Source: Dyadobacter beijingensis DSM 21582 (lineage in GTDB: Bacteria > Bacteroidota > Bacteroidia > Cytophagales > Spirosomataceae). Taken from it: 64,000 nt of DNA. This document shows, piece after piece, positions 9,404 through 17,631 of the stretch. Within the stretch, counting starts at the first letter, position 1, and every line of letters begins with the position of its first letter. The notes below the pieces were generated by a model, which saw only the letters and a list, made by a program, of their open reading frames with translations, made no database searches and was not told where the DNA came from. The stretch covers positions 806,001-870,000 of the forward strand of contig NZ_KB907789.1 of the NCBI RefSeq assembly GCF_000382205.1, read 5' to 3'. Position numbers and translations under genes: made by a program.

Positions 9404-10966
9404 ATGAAAATCAACTATATATCTATTCGGCAATCGATTACACGGCTGGTGCTTCCGGCATTGTCGGTAATGATGCTCTGGTCGTGTTCCAAAACGGTCG
9501 ACGAACCGTCGGCGGGCATTAACACGCCTTCCAGCCTGGACGAAAAGGCCGGTACCTGGAAACCTTACGTACTCGCTTCATCAGGTGAATTCGCTGTGGC
9601 AGAGCCCAGGGAAATTTCTTCGGATTACTACAAAACCGAACTCACCAAACTGAAAGAAGCAGTGAACGCGGTGACCCCGCAGCAGCGCGAACAGATCAAT
9701 TACTGGGGTGCAGGTGCGGTATACCGCTGGAACGAGATCGGCCGCGAGCTGGCAGCCCGCTACAACAGCCCTCCGGCTTCCACACCCGACGGCAAATATC
9801 CCGTACCCGACGCCGCAAACCCGCTGAAAGACCCGAAATTCCCGTTCGCAAACCCGCCATACACGGCCCGCGCGCTCGCATACCTGAGCGTAGCGCAATA
9901 TGATGCGCTTGTGGCGGCGTGGAATTACAAGTTTAAATACAACCGGAAAGCCCCGTCGAAAAACGATACTTCCATCAAAACGCTGCTGCCCGTAAGCGAC
10001 CTTCCCTCCTATCCTTCGGAAGACGCCGTGGTAGCCGAAGTGTCGGCCATTATCCTGAAAGCGATGTTCCCCGGTGAGGTGGCTTACCTCGATGCCAAGC
10101 TTGCCGAACACAAAAGCAGCCGCATGTGGGCCGGGATGAACGTCGAAAGCGACATTATCGCCGGCTCCGATCTCGGCAAGGCAGTAGGTGCCAAAGTAAT
10201 GGCCCGTGCCCGCACCGACAAAATGGGCGCCGCCAACAACCAGGCGCAAACGGCCGGGATGATCGCAAATGCGAAGAAAATCGGGGTGACAGAGCCTTGG
10301 GTAAGCCAGGAGTTTCCTCCCCGCCCGCCGATGCTCCCTACTTATGGATTTGTAAAAACCTGGAATTTCGACTCGGCCACCGTGGTAGCGCTTCGCCCGG
10401 AAGCCCCGCCGGTGATCGGCAGCCCGGCATTCCAGAAAGATATGAACGAGCTTCTTGCCATTGCCAAAAACCAAACCCGCGAGCAGGCGCGCATTGCCAG
10501 CTTCTGGTCGGATGGTGTAGGCAGCTATACGCCTCCGGGCCACTGGCACCGCAAAGGCGCAGACCTTTGCCACGACAACAAGTATAGCGAGGTAAGAACG
10601 GCCCGCACGCTCGCATTGCTCGGTACTACCCTGCAAGATGCCGGCATCTGCTGCTGGGACGTGAAATACTTTTACTACTACCCACGCCCGAACCAGATGA
10701 GCAGCAAGATCAAAACGTCTGTCGGCCTGCCGAACTTTCCGTCGTACACGTCGGGCCACTCCACATTCTCCGGTGCGGCGGCTGAGTTGCTGGCGCACAT
10801 TTTCCCGGACAAAAAGCAGGAAGTGGACGCAATGGCCTCAGAGGCATCGGTATCCCGTATTTACGGCATGATCCACTACCGTTTCGACTGCGAAGTCGGC
10901 CTCGCATCCGGCCACAAGATCGGCGGTTTCGCCGTTCAGCGGGCGAAAACGGATGGGGCGGAATAG
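9404..10966 (+). CDS. PAP2/vanadium-dependent haloperoxidase-like lipoprotein
   Basis: A 520-residue protein with a lipobox-like MMLWSC after the signal (Cys ~28). The C-terminal third carries the three PAP2 signatures: KYFYYYPRP (~residue 421), PSYTSGHS (~445) and SRIYGMIHYRFDCEVG (~483). These residues bind phosphate or vanadate in acid phosphatases and vanadium haloperoxidases. The long helical N-terminal part is more like the haloperoxidase-related branch than a minimal phosphatase. Whether it oxidises halides or removes phosphate cannot be told from sequence. It is probably periplasmic and follows the barrel gene by 18 bp. Confidence 0.85.
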   Translation: MKINYISIRQSITRLVLPALSVMMLWSCSKTVDEPSAGINTPSSLDEKAGTWKPYVLASSGEFAVAEPREISSDYYKTELTKLKEAVNAVTPQQREQINYWGAGAVYRWNEIGRELAARYNSPPASTPDGKYPVPDAANPLKDPKFPFANPPYTARALAYLSVAQYDALVAAWNYKFKYNRKAPSKNDTSIKTLLPVSDLPSYPSEDAVVAEVSAIILKAMFPGEVAYLDAKLAEHKSSRMWAGMNVESDIIAGSDLGKAVGAKVMARARTDKMGAANNQAQTAGMIANAKKIGVTEPWVSQEFPPRPPMLPTYGFVKTWNFDSATVVALRPEAPPVIGSPAFQKDMNELLAIAKNQTREQARIASFWSDGVGSYTPPGHWHRKGADLCHDNKYSEVRTARTLALLGTTLQDAGICCWDVKYFYYYPRPNQMSSKIKTSVGLPNFPSYTSGHSTFSGAAAELLAHIFPDKKQEVDAMASEASVSRIYGMIHYRFDCEVGLASGHKIGGFAVQRAKTDGAE

Positions 10967-10977
10967 TATAAGAACAT

Positions 10978-11012
10978 TTACGGGTGAATCGAATTAATCG
11001 CTTCACCCGTAA
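10978..11012 (+). terminator. Terminator-like hairpin after the PAP2 gene
   Basis: TTACGGGTGAA and TTCACCCGTAA form a perfect 11-bp stem around a 13-nt loop, 12 nt after the PAP2 stop. No T-run follows, so it may be a processing or stabilising hairpin rather than a classic intrinsic terminator. Confidence 0.45.
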
Positions 11013-11016
11013 CAAC

Positions 11017-11047
11017 TTGTCACACTATCTTTTAAATCTTATCTTTA
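11017..11047 (+). promoter_or_regulatory. Promoter of the PIN toxin-antitoxin pair
   Basis: TTG at 11017-11019 and TATCTTTA at 11040-11047 (7 of 8 to TAnnTTTG), 20 nt apart, about 28 nt before the antitoxin ATG. Confidence 0.5.
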
Positions 11048-11074
11048 TACACAAATCAATCCTGACACACTATT

Positions 11075-11305
11075 ATGCTCGCTACCTACCATACAACATC
11101 AGACTCGATCAACACGAAATTGATTGAAGACATCAAAAAGCGATTCAGTGAAAATGACAAACTGACCATCACGGTCGTATCAGAAGAACGCACTTCCCAC
11201 AATGACAAGCTCCTTGAATTCTCTGAAATAGAACAAAGATTTCCACTCCGGACCGTATCCCTAAGTTTAGATTTCAATGATATTATCCAGGAAATCAATC
11301 TTTGA
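11075..11305 (+). CDS. Probable antitoxin of a PIN toxin
   Basis: A 76-residue acidic protein with no recognised DNA-binding motif. Its N-terminal half (IKKRFSENDKLTITVVSEE) looks like a beta-alpha fold and the C-terminus is acidic and probably extended, as in antitoxins that thread into PIN toxins. The antitoxin role is inferred from size, position and translational coupling: its TGA overlaps the TTG start of the PIN gene in TTGA. Confidence 0.6.
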   Translation: MLATYHTTSDSINTKLIEDIKKRFSENDKLTITVVSEERTSHNDKLLEFSEIEQRFPLRTVSLSLDFNDIIQEINL

Positions 11306-11718
11306 AGTCAGTGATCTATTTCGATTCGGACGTCATATTCAATTTCCTGGTAATACAGGACGCACGCAAGCATGAAGAATCGCGGACGCAGGTCCTGGGG
11401 GCAATCGCCGCAGGCGAATTCGCCATCTCTTCCCTGGTGATCCAGGAAGTAGGGTTTGGTCTGGCCAAATTTGGCATTTCAGCCCAGGAAATAGCTGCGA
11501 AATTAGCCTTTCTTCTCTCGATCAATACCGTCGAGATCGTGAATGCGGACATCAATCGTGCGATTCAACTAGCGGAGCAAATCGGATTCAAGCACATCAA
11601 CGATTGTGTTCATACCGCGGTGGCTGAAAGAATGCTCCCTGATCGGCTTGTAACTTACAACAAAGCTGATTTCGGCCGGATCAAAAAAATGACCAAAATC
11701 CGTGTCAAAATTCTTTGA
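11302..11718 (+). CDS. PIN-domain ribonuclease toxin
   Basis: A 138-residue PIN domain. Asp8 and Asp10 (IYFDSDVIFNFL), a Glu in LVIQEVGFGL, an Asp in HINDCVHTAVAE and the last YNKADF motif make up the acidic Mg2+ site. Type II toxins of this family cleave RNA, often tRNA. The TTG start at 11302 overlaps the antitoxin stop; a GTG at 11311 is a possible alternative. It converges with the YdeI-like gene, ending 1 bp from it. Confidence 0.82.
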   Translation: MKSVIYFDSDVIFNFLVIQDARKHEESRTQVLGAIAAGEFAISSLVIQEVGFGLAKFGISAQEIAAKLAFLLSINTVEIVNADINRAIQLAEQIGFKHINDCVHTAVAERMLPDRLVTYNKADFGRIKKMTKIRVKIL

Positions 11719-11719
11719 G

Positions 11720-12208
11720 TCAAATCGGCTGATCCCCAGTCAGACGCCGCCCTTGCAGCAGCATATCGATCATTTTGGCAATGCGGGATACTTTGGTTTC
11801 GTCTTTTTTGGCGGCGTAAACCCAATCGCGGTATTCTTTTTGCGAGGCTTCGTTGAGCTTCTGGAAATTGGCATACGCCTTGGGTTCGTCTTTCAGGCAT
11901 TCGAGGAGCTCTTCGGGGATTTGTAACGCGGACTCGTCGGCGTAGAGTACCACCTGCACCCAGTCACCTTCCTTTTTCCCTATTTTTTTCCTGATTTCGG
12001 ATTTGACAGGAAGAAACAGCGTTCCGCCGGCCATCGGCATGAGATTGTAGCCCATCAGTTCAAAATCATCGATTCTGCCTTTGACCTTCACCATTCCGAA
12101 CTTCGATTTCCGGTCGGGCGGAATTTCGGAAATGATCACATACGTCCAGCCGCCTTTGCCGGGCATTTTCGCCAACTGATATCTTTTACTGACCAGCAAC
12201 TCATCCAT
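11720..12208 (-). CDS. YdeI/OmpD-associated family protein with DUF1905 domain
   Basis: A 162-residue protein from the ATG at 12208. The first ~95 residues match a DUF1905-type beta-barrel domain (GGWTYVIISEIP, VKGRIDDFELMGYNLMPMAGG, LPVKSEIRKKIGKKEGD). The last ~55 form the helical YdeI/OmpD-associated (bacteriocin-protection) segment with FQKLNEASQKEYRDWV and ETKVSRIAKMIDML. I chose 12208 over an upstream ATG at 12256 because the stop of the preceding gene overlaps it in TAATG. The molecular function is unknown. Confidence 0.82.
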   Translation of the reverse strand: MDELLVSKRYQLAKMPGKGGWTYVIISEIPPDRKSKFGMVKVKGRIDDFELMGYNLMPMAGGTLFLPVKSEIRKKIGKKEGDWVQVVLYADESALQIPEELLECLKDEPKAYANFQKLNEASQKEYRDWVYAAKKDETKVSRIAKMIDMLLQGRRLTGDQPI

Positions 12209-12576
12209 TACTTCTTCTTTTTCGATGATTTGGCCAGCTTGTTGAATTCCAGACATTTGGTCACCCAGGAATCGAATGCCTCCTGCGTACCATAACCTTC
12301 CGGATTCACATACACATACCCTGCCGCCGTACGGCCATTCATGACCATCGGCTCTACTCCATTCATTTCGACGGCTGCCTGATACTCATCGGGGCCAATC
12401 CGGCATAGCAATACGTCATTCCTGACGCAAATACACAGTTTGTCGTCCACCATAAAAGCCAACCCCTGGAAGAGGGCTTTTTCTTCCAGGGATTTGCCGG
12501 CGAGGTATTTACCAGCCAGTTGCTCATCTGCCAGGGCTTCCCGAACCCGGTTAACCACCCGCTCGTCGTACGCCAT
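12208..12576 (-). CDS. TfoX/Sxy N-terminal domain protein
   Basis: A 122-residue protein consisting only of the TfoX N-terminal domain: the KALFQGLAFMVDDKLCICVRND segment, the RIGPDEYQAAVE strand and RTAAGYVYVNPEGY. Stand-alone domains of this type are common outside gammaproteobacteria and are not evidence of competence control. A lysine-rich tail (SSKKKK) ends it. Its stop overlaps the YdeI-like start in TAATG, indicating coupling. It starts 2 bp after the molybdenum hydroxylase stop, so it may be the third gene of that operon. Confidence 0.75.
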   Translation of the reverse strand: MAYDERVVNRVREALADEQLAGKYLAGKSLEEKALFQGLAFMVDDKLCICVRNDVLLCRIGPDEYQAAVEMNGVEPMVMNGRTAAGYVYVNPEGYGTQEAFDSWVTKCLEFNKLAKSSKKKK

Positions 12577-12578
12577 AG

Positions 12579-14741
12579 CTATGCAATGCTGTTAATGTCA
12601 AAAGGCAATTTGTAAAGCCGCTTGCCGGTTGCCGCGAAGATCGCATTACCCAGCGCCGGGGCCACCGGCGGCAGGCCCGGCTCGCCTACCCCGCCCGGCA
12701 CCGCGCCGCTGTCCACGATATGAACCTCCATTTTCGGGGCTTCATTCAGGCGCATGATGTTGAACTGGTGGTAATTGCTCTGGTCGCAAATGCCGTTCGT
12801 GAAGGTAATGCCGTCCTTAATGGCCGCCGTGATGCCCATCACGATATTGCCCTCCGTCTGCGCTTTCACATTGTCGGGGTTCACATAATGCCCGCAGTCG
12901 ATCACCGACACGACCTTGTCGATTTTCACGCCTCCGTCCTTTTTGGAAACGGTAATGCAGCAGGCCGAAATGCTTCCGAAAGATTTGAATACCGCAATAC
13001 CCTTTCCGGTGCCCGCAGGCAGTTTTTCACTCCAATTGGCTTTTTCCGCCAAAGTATCAAGCACTTTTTTGAAACGCTCGTCCGGCAAGATTTCCAGACG
13101 TGCCGTGAGCGGGTCTTTTTTTGCCAGGTGCGCCAGCTCGTCGATAAAGCACTCCTGGCCCCAGCCGAAGTTGGAGGCATATACCGAGCGCCACCATACC
13201 ACCGGAATGTCGGTTTTCACATTCGTCCAGCTGATTTTCGAAGCGGCGCCAAACTGATATTTGTTGTTGCCCGTACTGATTTCCTCGCTCAGCCAGGGAT
13301 CGGCTTCGTCGTCTTTCAAGCCTTTAAATACCTGCCCTACGATCGACTCGCCGATGGCGTGGTGGTGAAAGCCGGTGATTTTTCCTTCTTCCACAAATCC
13401 CTGCATATGGCTCAGCATGCCGGGGCGGTAGGGACCCTGGGTAATGTCGTCCTCCCGCGTCCAGATCACCTTCACAGGCTTTTTCAGCTCTTTCGAAATG
13501 TGGCAGGCTTCCAGCAGGAAGTCGTGGTAGGCCTTCCGTCCGAATGCCCCGCCCAGCAGCGTCACATTGATTTTCACCTGTTCGGGCTTGATTTTCAAAT
13601 ACCCGCAAACATCCCGCATTGCCCAGTCAGGCCCCTGGATCGGCGCCCATATCTCGACATTGCCATCATCCTTCACATGCACGACCGCGTTCTCGGGCTC
13701 GATAGGCGCGTGCGCGAGGAAAGGCGTTTCGTAATGCGATTCGAGTTTCGTTTTAGCCGTCGCATATTTGGCACTGAAATCCCCTTTTTCCTCAAAATTC
13801 ACCCCTTCCTTTTTCGCTGCCTCATAGGTAGCGGCAAAATAGGCGGCGGTATCGACGGACTTGGCATAATCGCCATTGTCCCATTTCACATTCAATGCTT
13901 TCTTGCCTTTCAGTGCGGCCCACCAGTTGGTAGCCACCACGGCAACGGCCTCCGAGGTCCGGTGCGGCATCGTCCGTTCGGTTTTCATCACTTTCAGGAC
14001 GCCTTTCACCTTCTTGGTCTCCGCATCATCGATCGACGCCACCTTGCCGTGGATCATCGGTGAATGCACGATGGCCGCATACACCATGCCGGGCACATCC
14101 ACGTCCAGGCCGTACACAGCCTTGCCCGTCACGCGCTCGGGTACGTCGAGGCGCTTGTTGTATTTTCCAATGATTTTAAAATCCTTCGCCTCTTTCAGCT
14201 TGGGATCTTTCGGTATTTCGAGTTTTGAGGCATCGTCGGCCAGCTCGCCGTAGGAAAGACTTTTACCGCTGGCCTTGTGCCAGATCTTGCCGTCCTCGGC
14301 GATACATTCGGCAGCGGGCAGGTTCCATCTTTTGGCCGCCGTGGTCGTCAGCATTTCGCGTGCGGCGGCACCGGCTTTGCGGATAGGCATCCAGAGTTCA
14401 CGAACAGAGCTACTGCCGCCGGAAGTCTGGCTCCCGTATTTGCCCATTCCGTCGCTCTGCACGATAAGTACTTTTTCCAGGCTCACTTCCAGCTCTTCGG
14501 CGAGCAGTGAAGGCACGGCTTGGGTCGATCCCTGGCCCATATCCGGGCGCGGGTTCACGAGGGTGATATTACCCGTGGTATCGATGATGATAAATGGATT
14601 GATTTCCAGTTTCAGCACCGCCGGGGCGATCTTTTTCAGGCTGGCATCCCTGGTAAAGCCCGAAATGCCGACGGCCAGCCCGAGCGAAGTGAGTCCGGCG
14701 GCTTTCAGAAAGTCGCGCCGCGAGTTTTGTGTATTTTCCAA
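12579..14741 (-). CDS. Molybdopterin-binding hydroxylase large subunit (IorB-like, xanthine dehydrogenase family)
   Basis: A 720-residue protein with a Tat signal (NSRRDFLKAAGL), so it is exported folded, probably to the periplasm. The sequence has GGAFGRKAYHDF, WTREDDITQGPYRPG and a near-terminal GGVGEPGLPPV whose Glu is the base of molybdenum hydroxylases. The overall length and two-domain repeat fit isoquinoline 1-oxidoreductase beta-type enzymes or aldehyde dehydrogenases of this family. It pairs with the 2Fe-2S subunit 18 bp upstream. No FAD subunit is present, as in the IorAB type, where a cytochrome takes the electrons. The substrate is unknown. Confidence 0.88.
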   Translation of the reverse strand: MENTQNSRRDFLKAAGLTSLGLAVGISGFTRDASLKKIAPAVLKLEINPFIIIDTTGNITLVNPRPDMGQGSTQAVPSLLAEELEVSLEKVLIVQSDGMGKYGSQTSGGSSSVRELWMPIRKAGAAAREMLTTTAAKRWNLPAAECIAEDGKIWHKASGKSLSYGELADDASKLEIPKDPKLKEAKDFKIIGKYNKRLDVPERVTGKAVYGLDVDVPGMVYAAIVHSPMIHGKVASIDDAETKKVKGVLKVMKTERTMPHRTSEAVAVVATNWWAALKGKKALNVKWDNGDYAKSVDTAAYFAATYEAAKKEGVNFEEKGDFSAKYATAKTKLESHYETPFLAHAPIEPENAVVHVKDDGNVEIWAPIQGPDWAMRDVCGYLKIKPEQVKINVTLLGGAFGRKAYHDFLLEACHISKELKKPVKVIWTREDDITQGPYRPGMLSHMQGFVEEGKITGFHHHAIGESIVGQVFKGLKDDEADPWLSEEISTGNNKYQFGAASKISWTNVKTDIPVVWWRSVYASNFGWGQECFIDELAHLAKKDPLTARLEILPDERFKKVLDTLAEKANWSEKLPAGTGKGIAVFKSFGSISACCITVSKKDGGVKIDKVVSVIDCGHYVNPDNVKAQTEGNIVMGITAAIKDGITFTNGICDQSNYHQFNIMRLNEAPKMEVHIVDSGAVPGGVGEPGLPPVAPALGNAIFAATGKRLYKLPFDINSIA

Positions 14742-14759
14742 TGTCTTTTGAGGCTAAGG

Positions 14760-15236
14760 TTAGCGAACGGCAATTTTCATTTCCTCCGAAGCACGGTGGA
14801 TGGCCTTCCTGATCCGGTCGTAAGTGCCGCAGCGGCACAGGTTCCCGCTCATGGCCGCGTCGATATCGGCGTCGGTCGGTGTCGGGTTGGATTTGAGCAA
14901 TGCCGCGGCGGACATGATCTGCCCCGACTGGCAGTAACCGCACTGAGGCACCTGTTCTTCGATCCAGGCTTTCTGGATAATGCTCATTTTGCCCTCCCCG
15001 ATCCCCTCGATCGTCGTGATCTTGTCGTTTTTGCCTACGCTCGACACCGGCGTCTGGCAGGCGCGTGCCGGTTGACCGTTCAAATGGATCGTACAAGCGC
15101 CGCAAAGCGCCATTCCGCACCCGAACTTGGTCCCTTTCAGGTCGGCAAAGTCGCGTATCACCCAAAGCAAAGGCATATCGGGCTCCACATCGACTTTCAC
15201 CTTTTTGCCATTTAATAACAGGTTGTATACAGCCAT
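14760..15236 (-). CDS. 2Fe-2S subunit of molybdenum hydroxylase (IorA-like)
   Basis: A 158-residue protein with the two clusters of the family. The plant-type [2Fe-2S] site uses Cys40, Cys45, Cys48 and Cys60; the second, helical site uses Cys99, Cys102, Cys134 and Cys136 (QCGYCQSGQ and GNLCRCGTY). It has no signal of its own, so it would be co-exported with the Tat-tagged large subunit. It is the first gene of the pair. Confidence 0.92.
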   Translation of the reverse strand: MAVYNLLLNGKKVKVDVEPDMPLLWVIRDFADLKGTKFGCGMALCGACTIHLNGQPARACQTPVSSVGKNDKITTIEGIGEGKMSIIQKAWIEEQVPQCGYCQSGQIMSAAALLKSNPTPTDADIDAAMSGNLCRCGTYDRIRKAIHRASEEMKIAVR

Positions 15237-15330
15237 AATGGTGAGTGATGAAGATGAATGAGAGTGGTGAATAATCTTGTAAAATATTGCAAATTCTACG
15301 AGATAAACAAGCCCGGACGGCGCCCGGGGA

Positions 15331-16491
15331 TCAGGATGGCTGTATCATCCCGACAAGCCAGCTCAATGCACCGTCGGCGTGGAGGTTTTCCGTCGATTCC
15401 AGTGTGATCGCGGTCATTTCGGCCATGCGTTCGCACATGCCTTTTTCAAATGCGGCAACAGCAGCTTCTGTGGTATCAAAACGGTCGCCGGTAAGTGCTT
15501 CGGCAAGCTCCAATGCATCGAGCATGGCCATGTTCACGCCTTCGCCCGCATAGGGCGGCATCCGGTGGGCTGCATCGCCCAGCATGGTCAGGTTCGGCAG
15601 CGTTTTCCACGTTTGGTCCAGTGGAAAATGGTATTGCGGGCGGGGCACGAAATAGCTTTTGTCCGTTTCAAAGAGCTCATACCAATCACTGCTCCAATCG
15701 GCAAAGCGCGTTTTGAACCATTCGAGGATACTTTCCTTTTGGTAAAAATTGATTTCCGAGGTAGTTACCCAATCGGGCGATTCTTTGGTACCGGTGTAAA
15801 ATGAAAGGGAACCGTCGCCCTTGGCACTCAGAATCAATGACTTTTCACTTCCCAATGCGAACACCTTCCCTCCCTGCACGAGTTTCCACAGCTTCGGCGC
15901 GTTATGTTCGGCATCGTAAATGTTGCCTTCGACAATGGTAATGCCGGAATAAATGGGCTGAACATCCGTCAGGTACTGCCTGATCCTGGAATTGGCGCCG
16001 TCGGCAGCGACGACAAAATCGGCATAGGCGGATTGGCCGTCATCGAATAGAAGCCGCCACCCATTGTTCTCCGGCTCCAAACCTTTGAATTTCGCATTCC
16101 AGACAATGGTATCCGTCCGCAGCGAGGCGATCAGGATGTCGCGCAAGGGCCCGCGGTCGATCTCCGGGCGAAAATGTTCGTGCCCGAAATCGAAATCGCT
16201 TTCCCCGGCGTGATCGTCGTAATAGATATGAAGATGGCTATCGACCACCCGCAATTTGTCCGCACCGGGCCGATAATGCTTTTTAAACGCATCGAGCAGG
16301 CCCATCGCCCTCATCGCTTTCAGGCCCGACTCGTCGTGCAGGTCCAGCGTGGCACCTTGCTGGCGCACCGACTGGTCAGCATCGCGTTCATACACCGTTA
16401 CATCATATCCCTTGTCCTGCAATAGTTTCGCGAGCGTAAGGCCACCGGGGCCGCCGCCGATAATGGCTGTCTTTTTATTTTGTGCTAACAT
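15331..16491 (-). CDS. FAD-dependent monooxygenase, Tet(X)-like
   Basis: A 386-residue class A flavin monooxygenase. GGGPGG at residues 12-17 binds the ADP part of [23 protein letters not shown] matches the Tet(X) substrate-side helix region; [15 protein letters not shown] is the middle motif; [21 protein letters not shown] binds the FAD ribityl and pyrophosphate. Length and motif order match Tet(X) (~380 residues). Tet(X) enzymes hydroxylate tetracyclines, but chromosomal relatives often act on other aromatics. It is divergent from an AraC-type regulator 91 bp away, the likely controller. Confidence 0.85.
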   Translation of the reverse strand: MLAQNKKTAIIGGGPGGLTLAKLLQDKGYDVTVYERDADQSVRQQGATLDLHDESGLKAMRAMGLLDAFKKHYRPGADKLRVVDSHLHIYYDDHAGESDFDFGHEHFRPEIDRGPLRDILIASLRTDTIVWNAKFKGLEPENNGWRLLFDDGQSAYADFVVAADGANSRIRQYLTDVQPIYSGITIVEGNIYDAEHNAPKLWKLVQGGKVFALGSEKSLILSAKGDGSLSFYTGTKESPDWVTTSEINFYQKESILEWFKTRFADWSSDWYELFETDKSYFVPRPQYHFPLDQTWKTLPNLTMLGDAAHRMPPYAGEGVNMAMLDALELAEALTGDRFDTTEAAVAAFEKGMCERMAEMTAITLESTENLHADGALSWLVGMIQPS

Positions 16492-16513
16492 AGTTTCTTT
16501 TGTTTGACTAATA

Positions 16514-16521
16514 CAAAATTA
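16514..16521 (-). promoter_or_regulatory. -7 element of the Tet(X)-like gene
   Basis: The minus strand reads TAATTTTG (TAnnTTTG), 22 nt before the ATG, with TTTA 17 nt further upstream as a poor -33. It lies in the 91-bp space shared with the divergent AraC gene. Confidence 0.55.
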
Positions 16522-16582
16522 CCTGTACACAATGAACTTAAATAGCTAAATTAGGCCAAATAACAGTCGTAAAAGGTCAGAT

Positions 16583-17566
16583 ATGAGACTCGAAATTACT
16601 TCCAAAGACGGCACCGGCATGCTCGCCGCGTTCGCGCAGGAGGTTGAAACAACCGTGGAACGCGGCTGCGTGACCGTACCGGAAAAATTCGGGAGCGGCT
16701 ATATGCGGGGGCTGATGTTTGCCGAAAACTTCCGGATGCTGATCCGCGATTATGCGCTGAATGAAGACTTTTCCATCACGAGAAACCTGCAAAGCCAGCC
16801 ATCCAATATGCTGCTATTCACATTTTCCCATGTGATTCGCAGCAAAAGCGCCGGGCGTTCGGCGGGCATTTATCCATCGGTGCAGATTACGACGCAAGGC
16901 CTGAACGGCCAGCAGTTCGAGCCGGCGCATACGCGTCAGAATTCCATATCGATCGCCATCGATGCGGATGATTTGAGGCAGATGACCGGTGCCCATACTG
17001 ACAGCGCCATTGTGCATAACATCCTCGAAAACAAGCAGCAACTGGTTTTTGAAGAATTCGTTTTCGAACCCTTGCAAATGGTCGTCGACCAGATCGTAAA
17101 CGCCCGCATTCCCGACACATTCCATGATTTCTATTTCAAACTAAAAGCCCAGGAACTGCTCTGCCAGCTGCTGATCGCGCTTGTCGGCCGGGACGAAAAA
17201 ACGTTTTACAAACTCAATACCGCCGACGTCAAGACGCTTTACGACGTCAAACGAATGCTCCTCGAAAACCTCGACGAGCCACCAGGCATCGAAAAGCTGG
17301 CCGCATTTTCTGGCATGAGCGAATCCAAGCTGAAACGCCTTTTCAAGCAGGTGTTCGGCAAAAGCATATTTCATTATTTCCAAAGTTTCCGCATGCAGGA
17401 AGCCGCCCGCCTCTTGAAAGAAGAACAATTATCAGTCTCTGAGGCAGGTTACCGGCTGGGTTTCACGAACCTGAGCCATTTCGCACGGGCATTTGAAGAG
17501 CATATCGGGATGAAGCCGAAGCGGTATGCGAAGGGTGAGGTATTTGTTCAAAAGCCCCCTCAATAA
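16583..17566 (+). CDS. AraC-family transcriptional regulator
   Basis: A 327-residue regulator. The last ~100 residues are the double helix-turn-helix: IEKLAAFSGMSESKLKRLFKQVFG and LSVSEAGYRLGFTNLSHFARAFEEHIGMKPKRY. The N-terminal ~220 residues are the PchR-like sensor region seen in many Bacteroidota AraC proteins, not a clear cupin. It is transcribed away from the Tet(X)-like gene, which suggests local control of that gene. The effector is unknown. Confidence 0.85.
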   Translation: MRLEITSKDGTGMLAAFAQEVETTVERGCVTVPEKFGSGYMRGLMFAENFRMLIRDYALNEDFSITRNLQSQPSNMLLFTFSHVIRSKSAGRSAGIYPSVQITTQGLNGQQFEPAHTRQNSISIAIDADDLRQMTGAHTDSAIVHNILENKQQLVFEEFVFEPLQMVVDQIVNARIPDTFHDFYFKLKAQELLCQLLIALVGRDEKTFYKLNTADVKTLYDVKRMLLENLDEPPGIEKLAAFSGMSESKLKRLFKQVFGKSIFHYFQSFRMQEAARLLKEEQLSVSEAGYRLGFTNLSHFARAFEEHIGMKPKRYAKGEVFVQKPPQ

Positions 17567-17631
17567 TGCATATCCGGCACTTTTAAGCTATTTTTAGCCA
17601 TTCTCATTTCCTTTACCTCCAATTCTGACGC

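Noticed and set aside
12720-14063. 447-codon plus-strand open frame
   Set aside because: Antisense to the molybdenum hydroxylase large subunit, whose motifs are unambiguous; no protein signature in the antisense reading.
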